A stretch of DNA of 6,018 nt from positions 17,366-23,383 of the forward strand of contig DFMR01000165.1 in NCBI GenBank assembly GCA_002376325.1, in the 5' to 3' direction. The notes beneath the pieces were generated by a model. It did no database searches, was not told the origin of the DNA, and saw only the letters and a list, made by a program, of their open reading frames with translations. The number at the start of each line of letters is the position of its first letter. Position 1 is the stretch's first letter. The DNA is from Proteobacteria bacterium UBA3588. GTDB taxonomy: Bacteria > Pseudomonadota > Gammaproteobacteria > Thiohalomonadales > Thiohalomonadaceae. Shown here in pieces: positions 1 through 5,959 of the stretch. The position numbers and the translations under genes were made by a program.

Positions 1-282
1 GGGCGGCAGCACCGGGCAGTGTTCGTCGGCGTGGCCGCAGACGGTGATCACCACATCGGCCTGGTTGATCATCTGGTCGGTGACGCGGGTCGACTCCTGA
101 CCGGCGATATCGATGCCGGCCTCGGCCATGACGGCAATGGCGCGCGGATTCTTGCCGTGGGCCTCGATCCCGGCGGACTGGACCTCGATGCGGGCGCCGG
201 CGAAGTGGCGGCCCCAGCCTTCGGCCATTTGCGAACGGCAGGAGTTGCCGGTACAGAGGAACAGCAGGTTCGGTTTCTTCAC
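1..282 (-). CDS. arsC: Arsenate reductase ArsC, thioredoxin-coupled (low-molecular-weight phosphatase fold); 3' end outside window
   Basis: This cytoplasmic enzyme reduces arsenate to arsenite for efflux or further detoxification. Only the first 94 codons are present. The P-loop CTGNSCR (C10 to R16) sits at the very N-terminus, as in low-molecular-weight tyrosine phosphatases. The later segment TVCGHADEHC supplies C82 and C89. C10, C82 and C89 fall at the positions of the three redox cysteines of the Staphylococcus aureus pI258 ArsC family, which argues for arsenate reductase rather than a plain phosphatase and for thioredoxin coupling. I chose the GTG at 282 because it places C10 correctly; a GGAG lies 11 nt upstream at 297-294. 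About a quarter to a third of the protein should lie beyond base 1. It follows arsR on the same strand after 28 bp, so the two are very probably co-transcribed and arsenite-induced. Confidence 0.93.
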   Translation of the reverse strand, partial: MKKPNLLFLCTGNSCRSQMAEGWGRHFAGARIEVQSAGIEAHGKNPRAIAVMAEAGIDIAGQESTRVTDQMINQADVVITVCGHADEHCPVLPP

Positions 283-310
283 GATGGTTGGTACTCCGCA
301 GGGATGGAAA

Positions 311-664
311 TCAGGCGCAGCAGCGGGCGCCGGGCCGGTTGGGCATCTCGCATAGGGCCGTATGATCGGCGTCGAACGGCAGGGTGGCGGCGATCCCCGC
401 GGCCGTCGCGCTCAGCACCTCCAGCATCCAGCCCGGCAGTTCCGGGTGGAGCCGATAATAGACCCACTGGCCCTGGCGTCGGTCGGCGACGATACCGGCC
501 TCGCGCAGTTGGGCCAGATGGCGGGAGACCTTGGGCTGTACCACGCCCAGGGCATGGGTCAGTTCGCACACGCACAGTTCGCCTTCGCGCTGCAGCAGCA
601 CCAGGCTGCGCAGACGGGTCGGATCGCTCAGAGCGTGGAAAAGCTGTTCGGCTGTTATATTCAT
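311..664 (-). CDS. arsR: Arsenite-responsive repressor ArsR (ArsR/SmtB family)
   Basis: This is a 117-residue winged-helix repressor, the usual length for the family. The N-terminus carries the typical FHALSDPTRLRSLVLL helix pair (residues 9-24). The metal-site motif ELCVCEL (29-35) gives C31 and C33 in the alpha-3 position used by R773-type ArsR to bind As(III). The recognition helix is around QPKVSRHLAQLREAG (43-57) and the wing around DRRQGQWVYYRL (61-72). The third cysteine of the classical CVCxxC site is replaced by threonine, while the tail has C105, C115 and C116. The frame stays open upstream to about 907, but that stretch runs through the promoter and has no ArsR character, so I chose the ATG at 664. 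No Shine-Dalgarno sequence precedes it. It is the first gene of an arsR-arsC operon and probably represses itself through the palindrome at 670-695. Confidence 0.93.
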   Translation of the reverse strand: MNITAEQLFHALSDPTRLRSLVLLQREGELCVCELTHALGVVQPKVSRHLAQLREAGIVADRRQGQWVYYRLHPELPGWMLEVLSATAAGIAATLPFDADHTALCEMPNRPGARCCA

Positions 665-669
665 GGCAG

Positions 670-695
670 CATATATACGCCAACTCGAATATATG
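670..695 (-). promoter_or_regulatory. Probable ArsR operator (26-bp palindrome)
   Basis: The half-sites CATATATTCG and CGTATATATG, separated by 6 bp, match in 9 of 10 positions as an inverted repeat. The palindrome covers the whole spacer and the -10 of the arsR promoter, where a bound dimer would block RNA polymerase. ArsR-family repressors bind AT-rich imperfect palindromes of this kind. The assignment rests on sequence symmetry and position. A second short perfect palindrome, GATATATC (704-711), lies just outside the -35 and could be an accessory contact. Confidence 0.65.
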
Positions 696-700
696 GTCAA
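672..700 (-). promoter_or_regulatory. Sigma70-type promoter of arsRC
   Basis: On the minus strand, TTGACC (700-695) is followed after exactly 17 bp by TATATA (677-672), a good match to the -35 and -10 consensus at ideal spacing. The expected transcription start, about 6-7 nt past the -10, falls at about 664-666, on or next to the A of the arsR ATG. The arsR mRNA could therefore be leaderless. Confidence 0.7.
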
Positions 701-789
701 GCAGATATATCGATGCGGTCGCGTATGGATGGACCGTCGCCGACCTTGTGCTAATCTTGCCCTCCCATTTTTATCAACATACTCGACCG

Positions 790-1485
790 ATGCCCTATTC
801 TGCTTTGGAACAACCGGGCGCTCACGAGCGTCATCTATTGCGTAAGCGCGGTAATCCGCTATTCGGGCGCGCCGTCGATACCGAGACCGATAACGCGGCG
901 CAGGCACGGGCGCGGGTTGCCGATGAGCAGGAGCGCGACGCCTTTATGCAGCGCTTCCAGGCATTGTTGCAGCAGGCAATGGGCCTCAAGCCCAACGAGG
1001 AGAGCGAGGTGTTGCTGACGCTGAAGGGGGCGTTGGACGAGGCGTATACCCGCTGCACCTCGCTGGGCGGCGATCTCGGGCCATTCCGCCAGGGATTGGC
1101 GCGCCTGACCGAGACGGTGATGGCGGCTGTGCGCGCGGCGGCGGGGACGGATCCGCAGGCGATGATGGAGCTGGATCAGGAAGCGCTGGCGCGCGCCAGT
1201 CACCACCGCCTGCTGGAGCATGCACTGGTGGCGGATCTGATGCGGCCCGATTCGGTGGTGCCGGCCGATGAACTGGTGCCTACGCTATTGAGTGCCCAGG
1301 AGGATGCACTGGAAGCGGCGCTCTGGCTCTTCGACGGCGAGCATCTGCGCAAGCTGGGCGGCGAGGGGCGTCTCCTGCTGTCGCGTTGCCGCGAGCAGGG
1401 GGTGGAACTGCCCGCCGCCTGGCGCAATCTGGCCCGGCTGGAGCAGGCCGCCCTGGAGACGCCCCTCGATGCGGCCAAAAATTAG
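790..1485 (+). CDS. Protein of unknown function, 231 residues, soluble and alpha-helical
   Basis: I do not recognise this protein. It has no signal peptide, no membrane segment and no catalytic motif I can name. It is rich in Ala, Leu, Glu and Arg and should be almost entirely helical: a charged N-terminus (1-50), amphipathic helices around 50-66, 72-90, 96-118 and 124-150, then 160-182, 184-203 and 207-222. It has only two cysteines (C89, C200). The frame is open far upstream, but that part is the reverse strand of arsR and arsC, so the ATG at 790, after the divergent arsR promoter, is the sensible start. No clear Shine-Dalgarno sequence precedes it. Third-position G/C bias supports a real gene. 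It lies 74 bp before glgP on the same strand, so a link to glycogen metabolism is possible but unsupported. The upstream promoter is unclear; TGCTAATCT at 749-757 is a weak extended -10. Confidence 0.75.
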   Translation: MPYSALEQPGAHERHLLRKRGNPLFGRAVDTETDNAAQARARVADEQERDAFMQRFQALLQQAMGLKPNEESEVLLTLKGALDEAYTRCTSLGGDLGPFRQGLARLTETVMAAVRAAAGTDPQAMMELDQEALARASHHRLLEHALVADLMRPDSVVPADELVPTLLSAQEDALEAALWLFDGEHLRKLGGEGRLLLSRCREQGVELPAAWRNLARLEQAALETPLDAAKN

Positions 1486-1502
1486 CGGATGCTAATATTT
1501 TT
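1481..1502 (+). terminator. Hairpin with T-rich tail at the end of the 231-residue protein gene
   Basis: ATTAGC (1481-1486), loop GGAT, and GCTAAT (1491-1496) form a perfect 6-bp stem followed by ATTTTT. An A-run before and the T-run after can extend it with one bulged base. The stop codon TAG (1483-1485) is inside the stem. The stem is AT-rich and weak, so it may only attenuate read-through into glgP, or it may be a protein-binding palindrome ahead of glgP. Confidence 0.4.
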
Positions 1503-1559
1503 ATAATTTGGCTATAGTGCAAGAAACGCCGCCATTACGGCCAACCCTGGTAGATCCCT

Positions 1560-4067
1560 ATGCCCAAGATTTCCCCACGACAAGTTGCGGTTGAAGGCGA
1601 CCTCAGCGCCGTGCCGGCGTTGGAGATGGACGCCGACAGCATCGCTTTTGATTTCCGCCGCCACTTTGCCCGCAGCTTGGGACGCGACAAGCACTGCCGG
1701 TCCGCCTATTACGCCTACGAGGCGCTGGCGCTGACGGTGCGCGATCGTCTGATGGAACGTTGGAAGAATACCAACTACTCCTACGTGGAACAGGACTGCC
1801 GCCGTGCCTACTACCTGTCACTGGAGTATCTGATGGGGCGTGCCCTCGGCAATGCCGTGCTCAACCTGGACCTGCAGGAGAGTGCCGCCCAGGGACTCTC
1901 CATGCTCGGCCTGGCGATGGAAGAGTTGGCGGAGAACGAAAACGACGCCGGTCTCGGCAACGGCGGCCTCGGCCGGTTGGCCGCCTGTTTCCTCGACAGC
2001 TGCGCCACTTTGCAGCTGCCGGTGATGGGGTACGGGTTGCGTTACGAATACGGCATGTTCCGGCAGAAGATCGAGGGCGGCCAACAGGTGGAAGAGCCGG
2101 ACCATTGGTTGCGCAACGGCCACGTGTGGGAACTGGAGCGTCCCGAACATACCCAGCGCGTGCAGTTCGGCGGTTATACCGAGAGCTGGACCGACGCTGC
2201 CGGCAAGCTGCACGTGCGCTGGCTCAATACCCACGACGTGCTTGCCGTGCCTTACGACGTGCCGATCCCCGGTTACCACAACGGCACCGTCAACACGCTG
2301 CGGCTGTGGAAGTCGGCGGCCACCGACGAATTCGACCTCGGCGAGTTCAATGCCGGCAGCTATACCGAATCGGTACGCGCCAAGAACGACGCCGAACACA
2401 TCACCATGGTGCTCTATCCCAACGACGCCAGCGAGAGCGGCAAGGAGTTGCGGCTGAAACAGCAGTACTTTCTCGCCTCGGCCTCGCTGCAGGATGTGCT
2501 GCGGCGCTGGGCCAAGAAGCACGGCGATGATTTCAGCGGTTTTGCCGCCAACAACTGTTTCCAGCTCAACGACACGCATCCGACCATCGCCGTGGCGGAG
2601 TTGATGCGGCTGTTGATGGACGAGGGTGGACTCGAATGGGACGAGGCCTGGGAGATCACCCGCAACACGATGGCGTATACCAACCATACCCTGTTGCCTG
2701 AGGCGCTGGAAAAATGGCCGGTGCGGCTGTTCCGCCGGCTGTTGCCGCGCCAGCTCGATATCATGCTGGAGATCAACGCCCGCTTCCTGAAGCAGGTGGC
2801 GCAGCGTTGGCCCGGCGACGCGGAACGATTGGCGCGCATGTCGGTGATCGAGGAGGGCCACGAGCAGATGGTACGCATGGCCTACCTGGCCATCGTCGGC
2901 AGCTATTCGGTCAATGGCGTCGCCGAGCTGCACTCGCGCCTGCTGACCGAGGGACTGTTCCGCGATTTCTACGAACTGTGGCCCGAGCGGTTCAACAACA
3001 AGACCAACGGCGTCACCCAGCGGCGTTGGCTGGCCGCCTGCAATCCCGGTCTGAACCGGCTCATTAGCGGCGCTATCGGTGAGCAATGGGTGTCCGAACT
3101 GACCCAGCTCAAGCGACTGGCGCCGTTGGCCGACGACGCCGGGTTTCGCGCGCGCTGGCGCGCGGTCAAGTACGACAACAAGGTGCGACTGGCGGCGCTG
3201 GTGCAGGAGGACTGCGGTGTCGATTTCGAGCCGGATATGCTGTTCGACGTGCAGGTCAAACGCATCCACGAGTACAAGCGCCAGCTGCTCAACGTGCTGC
3301 ACGTGATCCATCTGTATGAACGTATCAAGCGCGGCGATACGGCAGACTGGACGCCGCGTTGCGTGCTGATCGGCGGCAAGGCCGCCCCCGGCTATGCCAT
3401 GGCCAAACGCATCATCAAGCTGATCAACTGCGTCGCCGCCGTGATCAACGACGATCCCGCGACCGCGGGGCTGCTGCGTCTGGCCTTTCTGCCCGATTAC
3501 CGGGTGTCGGCGATGGAGGTGATCTGCGCCGGCACCGACCTGTCGGAGCAGATCTCCACTGCCGGCAAAGAGGCGTCGGGAACCGGGAACATGAAGTTCA
3601 TGATGAACGGCGCCGTCACCATCGGTACGCTGGATGGCGCCAATATTGAAATTCGCCAGGAGGTCGGCGACGACAATTTCTTTCTATTCGGGCTGACGGC
3701 GCAGCAGGTCGAGGAGCGGCGCGCCGCATACGACCCCGATGCCATCATCGCTGCCGACGATGATCTGCAGCGGGTGATGCAACTCATCGAGTCGGGCCAT
3801 TTCTGTCAATTGGAGGCGGGGATATTCGCCCCGATCATTCACGCCATTCGCAGCCCGCATGACCCGTGGTTGGTGGCGGCCGATTTCCGCGCCTTCGTCA
3901 ATGCGCAGCAGGCAGTGGCGGATGTCTATCGCGACAGGGAGTCATGGAGCCGCATGAGTATTCTCAATACGGCCAGCAGCGGAAAATTCTCCACCGACCG
4001 CACTATCGGCGAATACAACAGGGATATCTGGCGGCTGGCTCCCGTTGCGGCCTATGCGGTCAAGTAG
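1560..4067 (+). CDS. glgP: Glycogen/starch/alpha-glucan phosphorylase (PLP-dependent, GT35 family)
   Basis: This cytoplasmic enzyme cleaves alpha-1,4 glucan ends with phosphate, releasing glucose-1-phosphate from stored glycogen. Its 835 residues are a full-length family member with no break. Diagnostic blocks appear in order: SLEYLMGR (87-94), the glycine loop GLGNGGLGRL (131-140), NDTHPT (337-342), YTNHTLLPEALEKW (373-386), the phosphate-site segment QVKRIHEYKRQ (565-575, with R568 and K573), GGKAAPGY (605-612), and the cofactor motif EASGTGNMKF with the pyridoxal-phosphate lysine at K679. Numbering is within about one residue of rabbit muscle phosphorylase. The N-terminal phosphorylation segment of the animal enzyme is not evident, as is normal for bacteria. 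An in-frame TAG at 1551-1553 makes the ATG at 1560 the first possible start; the ribosome site (GGTAG upstream) is weak. No other glycogen gene is in the window. Maltodextrin phosphorylase specificity cannot be excluded. Confidence 0.97.
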   Translation: MPKISPRQVAVEGDLSAVPALEMDADSIAFDFRRHFARSLGRDKHCRSAYYAYEALALTVRDRLMERWKNTNYSYVEQDCRRAYYLSLEYLMGRALGNAVLNLDLQESAAQGLSMLGLAMEELAENENDAGLGNGGLGRLAACFLDSCATLQLPVMGYGLRYEYGMFRQKIEGGQQVEEPDHWLRNGHVWELERPEHTQRVQFGGYTESWTDAAGKLHVRWLNTHDVLAVPYDVPIPGYHNGTVNTLRLWKSAATDEFDLGEFNAGSYTESVRAKNDAEHITMVLYPNDASESGKELRLKQQYFLASASLQDVLRRWAKKHGDDFSGFAANNCFQLNDTHPTIAVAELMRLLMDEGGLEWDEAWEITRNTMAYTNHTLLPEALEKWPVRLFRRLLPRQLDIMLEINARFLKQVAQRWPGDAERLARMSVIEEGHEQMVRMAYLAIVGSYSVNGVAELHSRLLTEGLFRDFYELWPERFNNKTNGVTQRRWLAACNPGLNRLISGAIGEQWVSELTQLKRLAPLADDAGFRARWRAVKYDNKVRLAALVQEDCGVDFEPDMLFDVQVKRIHEYKRQLLNVLHVIHLYERIKRGDTADWTPRCVLIGGKAAPGYAMAKRIIKLINCVAAVINDDPATAGLLRLAFLPDYRVSAMEVICAGTDLSEQISTAGKEASGTGNMKFMMNGAVTIGTLDGANIEIRQEVGDDNFFLFGLTAQQVEERRAAYDPDAIIAADDDLQRVMQLIESGHFCQLEAGIFAPIIHAIRSPHDPWLVAADFRAFVNAQQAVADVYRDRESWSRMSILNTASSGKFSTDRTIGEYNRDIWRLAPVAAYAVK

Positions 4068-4072
4068 GTCGC

Positions 4073-4081
4073 GGGGGGGGG
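4073..4081 (+). repeat. Run of nine G residues just after the glgP stop
   Basis: Nine consecutive Gs begin 6 bp past the TAG of glgP. Such a tract is prone to slippage and sequencing error. As glgP ends normally before it, length changes would not alter the enzyme. Confidence 0.9.
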
Positions 4082-4274
4082 CACGGTTATCTGCCGTGGT
4101 TTGCGCCGCGCGGTTTCTCATGCCGAGGGCCTTCCGCTTATCGTCGTCATGCCGGCTGGCCACGATCCGTCCGCCGCGAATTCGAAAACCCGTTTCGGGC
4201 CTCCTGTTTTCACTCGTCAGGCTGTCTCGCCGCGTGGAATGGTCGCGTTCGACAGCAGTGAAGACGATTGGTTT

Positions 4275-4303
4275 TTGAGCGTTTGCTGAAATACTGATAT
4301 ATA
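4275..4303 (+). promoter_or_regulatory. Candidate promoter inside the intergenic region
   Basis: TTGAGC (4275-4280), a 17-bp spacer and TATATA (4298-4303), preceded by TG at 4295-4296, make an extended -10 promoter candidate. Transcription would start near 4310, more than 300 bp before the next gene. It could drive a short RNA ending at the hairpin 4494-4521, or a long leader of the cytochrome-porin gene. The region is AT-rich, so chance matches are easier here. Confidence 0.4.
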
Positions 4304-4410
4304 TTTCCTTTCGTCGTTCTTCATTTAAGAAAACTCCATTGCTCGTTGAGCATCAATTTAAATATTTTGACATGACAAGTCAGCCAAACATCTTGAAATA
4401 TATTTGCTTG

Positions 4411-4432
4411 GTAAATATTGCGTAAATATTGC
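4411..4432 (+). repeat. Exact tandem duplication of an 11-bp unit
   Basis: GTAAATATTGC occurs twice head to tail (4411-4421 and 4422-4432), then GTA begins a third copy that diverges. The period is about one helical turn, so the two units present the same DNA face, as regulator half-sites often do. The function is unknown; it lies about 200 bp before the cytochrome-porin start. Confidence 0.9.
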
Positions 4433-4493
4433 GTATTCATATCGTTGCGTGTCCACGCTTAATGTTAAGACTACGTATGGACGCACCCTTTGC

Positions 4494-4521
4494 AGCAGAA
4501 AAACCACACAGTCTGCTTTTT
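4494..4521 (+). terminator. Terminator-like hairpin upstream of the cytochrome-porin promoter
   Basis: AGCAGA (4494-4499) pairs with TCTGCT (4512-4517) across a 12-nt loop, and the 3' arm runs directly into TTTTT (4517-4521). The T-run touches the -35 of the next promoter candidate. It could therefore end upstream transcription, either glgP read-through or a short RNA from 4310, and insulate the following gene. The six-pair stem with a long loop is weak for an intrinsic terminator. Confidence 0.45.
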
Positions 4522-4548
4522 GCACCATTGGAATCCGGGGCATATAAG
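4520..4548 (+). promoter_or_regulatory. Candidate sigma70-type promoter of the cytochrome-porin gene
   Basis: TTGCAC (4520-4525) and TATAAG (4543-4548, five of six consensus bases) are separated by exactly 17 bp. A start near 4555 would give a leader of about 77 nt containing the ribosome binding site. The -35 matches the consensus only in its TTG. Confidence 0.5.
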
Positions 4549-4618
4549 TGAACTGGAATATGGAGCGATCGCTGGCTGTCAGGACGACGGCAAGACCGAA
4601 AAAAAGCTACTGCGCAAT

Positions 4619-4624
4619 AGGAGA
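4619..4624 (+). promoter_or_regulatory. Strong ribosome binding site fixing the start at 4632
   Basis: AGGAGA lies within a purine-rich run; eight bases separate AGGAG from the ATG at 4632. The in-frame ATG at 4560 and the other upstream in-frame codons lack such a site, and starting there would put a charged stretch before the signal peptide. Confidence 0.85.
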
Positions 4625-4631
4625 GAGAGAA

Positions 4632-5909
4632 ATGAATAAAGTGTTGTCGAAATCCCTGCCGATCCTGGTGACCGGCGCCCTGCTGACCCCGCTTGCCGCG
4701 CAAGCCGTACCGAGCTTTGCACGCCAGACCGGTATGAGCTGTGCCATGTGTCACACGGTATTCCCCCAGCTGACCCCCTACGGCCGCATGTTCAAGCTGC
4801 AGGGTTACACCACGGCGGCCGGAATGTTCGCCGAGCCGAACGAGCAGAGCAAGAACCTGTCCGAGGTCACCTCGGCGCCGCTGGCGGCGATGATCCAGGT
4901 CTCTTACGGTACGCAGAAGAACCCGGGCGGTAACACGCCGAAGGACAACGCCGCCTTCCCTGACCAGTTCAGCCTGTTCTATGCCGGCCGTATCTCCGAC
5001 CACATGGGTGCCTTTGTGCAGGCGACCCTGGACAGCACCGGTTCCTTCGGCATGGACAACGCGGACATCCGCGCCGCGAATAGCACCACCACCGCCGATG
5101 GCAAGCAAGTGATCTACGGCGTCAGCCTCAACAACGCACCGTCGGTTACGGATATCGTCAATACTACGCCGGTGTGGGCTGCCGTTCCGTCGGCGTCGCC
5201 GGACGCGGTTAGCGGCGGTAATCCGGCCCCAGGCCCCGTGCTCCTCGGTAGCGACAATGTGAACCAGCAAACCATGGGTATCGTCGGGTACGCCATGTAC
5301 GACAACACCTGGTACGGTGCCGTCGGTGCGTATCACAATACCACCGCGTTGAGCGCCCCTGGCACGGCCGGTCCCAAGGGTTGGGCGCCCTATCTGCGGG
5401 CCGTCTATCAGAAGGATAACGGTACCAACAACTACGACATCGGCGCCATCATGATGACCGGTGATGCGACCACGGATACCAGTAACACCTCCTTGCCGAC
5501 CTCCGCTGTCTCCGACCTGGGCGTGGACGGACAGTACCAAGTGCTCAACGGCGTCAATACATATACCCTTCGTGGTTCCTATCTGACGGAGAGCATCAGT
5601 AACGCCGCGAATATCGGTTACTCCACTGCCGGCACCGTCAAGCTCAACACCTTGAACCTGTCCGGGACCTACTTCTATGACCGTAAGCAGGGTGGTTCCC
5701 TTGCTTATACCGTAGTGTCCGGCGATAAGGACGCGAACGCCTACGGTGGCAAGCCGGATTCCAACTTCTGGATGGCCGAGTACGACTATCTGCCGTACCT
5801 GAACACCAAGTTCGCGGTGCAGTACACCGGCTACACGAAGGTTAACGGTTCGACCACCGGTGCCAGCGACAACAACACGTTGTTCCTGAACGCCTGGTTC
5901 ATGTTCTAA
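4632..5909 (+). CDS. Cyc2-like outer-membrane monoheme cytochrome c-porin fusion
   Basis: The predicted 425-residue protein has a Sec signal peptide (1-25, ending AQA before V26). Directly after it comes the heme region: PSFARQTGMSCAMCH (27-41) with the single c-type site C37-x-x-C40-H41, then FPQLTPYGRMFKLQGY (44-59). This FARQTG..CxxCH..P.L...GR.FK..GY pattern is the signature of the Cyc2 family. The rest (about 85-425) has alternating aromatic and polar segments typical of a beta-barrel, loops rich in Gly, Asn, Ser and Thr, and ends ASDNNTLFLNAWFMF with a terminal Phe used in barrel insertion. In Cyc2 proteins the heme plug sits in the barrel and moves electrons from extracellular Fe(II) across the outer membrane. 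Many relatives have untested roles, so iron oxidation here is inference. The gene has its own promoter candidate and a strong terminator, so it is probably monocistronic. Periplasmic partner cytochromes are not in the window. Confidence 0.88.
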   Translation: MNKVLSKSLPILVTGALLTPLAAQAVPSFARQTGMSCAMCHTVFPQLTPYGRMFKLQGYTTAAGMFAEPNEQSKNLSEVTSAPLAAMIQVSYGTQKNPGGNTPKDNAAFPDQFSLFYAGRISDHMGAFVQATLDSTGSFGMDNADIRAANSTTTADGKQVIYGVSLNNAPSVTDIVNTTPVWAAVPSASPDAVSGGNPAPGPVLLGSDNVNQQTMGIVGYAMYDNTWYGAVGAYHNTTALSAPGTAGPKGWAPYLRAVYQKDNGTNNYDIGAIMMTGDATTDTSNTSLPTSAVSDLGVDGQYQVLNGVNTYTLRGSYLTESISNAANIGYSTAGTVKLNTLNLSGTYFYDRKQGGSLAYTVVSGDKDANAYGGKPDSNFWMAEYDYLPYLNTKFAVQYTGYTKVNGSTTGASDNNTLFLNAWFMF

Positions 5910-5913
5910 GCAG

Positions 5914-5943
5914 CAAAGCAGTAGCAATCACACCAAAGCAGTA
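5914..5943 (+). repeat. Two direct copies of a 10-bp unit, 20 bp apart
   Basis: CAAAGCAGTA occurs at 5914-5923 and 5934-5943, between the cytochrome-porin stop codon and its terminator. The copies are exactly 20 bp apart. No function is evident; they may come from a small duplication. Confidence 0.85.
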
Positions 5944-5959
5944 ATTTTACCCATCGTTG

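Larger units (their letters stand above)
4068..4631. other. Intergenic region of 564 bp without a convincing gene
   Basis: The part from 4068 to about 4290 is GC-rich. It starts with a G-run, has a small inverted repeat CACGG/CCGTG (4082-4098) and a weak CCCG-TTT-CGGG element in the 4180s-4190s. I see no good terminator for glgP and no recognisable gene remnant. From about 4290 to 4470 the DNA turns AT-rich and holds many small palindromes: TTCTT/AAGAA (4317-4331), TGCTC/GAGCA (4340-4352), TGACAAGTCA (4373-4382), AAATATATTT (4396-4405), GCGTG/CACGC (4447-4458) and CTTAA/TTAAG (4458-4469). Short open frames here lack ribosome binding sites. The last stretch is the promoter and leader of the cytochrome-porin gene. 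Confidence 0.8.

Noticed and set aside
19..789. Plus-strand open frame continuing upstream of the 231-residue protein gene
   Set aside because: It is the antisense of arsC and arsR and crosses the arsR promoter. The translated part is Arg/Pro/Gly-rich without family character; the ATG at 790 is a better start.
665..907. N-terminal extension of arsR to an upstream start
   Set aside because: It would run through the promoter and palindrome and into the start of the divergent gene, and ArsR proteins begin at about the residue encoded at 664.
1818..3311. Long minus-strand open frame (497 codons) opposite glgP
   Set aside because: Long antisense frames are expected opposite GC-biased genes. It has no ribosome site or recognisable domains, and the sense strand is a complete phosphorylase.
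4101..4289. 62-codon open frame after glgP
   Set aside because: It uses a non-ATG start, has no ribosome binding site and overlaps other frames of similar length. I see no family resemblance.
4346..4356. FNR-like box TTGAGCATCAA
   Set aside because: The half-sites TTGA and TCAA are 3 bp apart, whereas FNR-type sites need a 6-bp centre (TTGAT-N4-ATCAA).
4367..4372. Perfect TTGACA as a -35 element
   Set aside because: No acceptable -10 lies 16-18 bp downstream (the sequence there is about CATCTTGA).
4409..4421. Sigma54-like GG...GC element around TTGGTAAATATTGC
   Set aside because: Only 8 bp separate GG and GC, while the -24/-12 promoter needs 10.
4462..4551. 29-codon frame starting MLRLRMDAPF upstream of the cytochrome-porin gene
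   Set aside because: It lacks a Shine-Dalgarno sequence and would span the terminator-like hairpin and the promoter candidate; it is too short to support on its own.
4437..5927. Long minus-strand open frame (496 codons) opposite the cytochrome-porin gene
   Set aside because: The sense strand has a signal peptide, heme motif, ribosome site and terminator. The antisense product is a Val/Gly/Arg-rich composition artefact.
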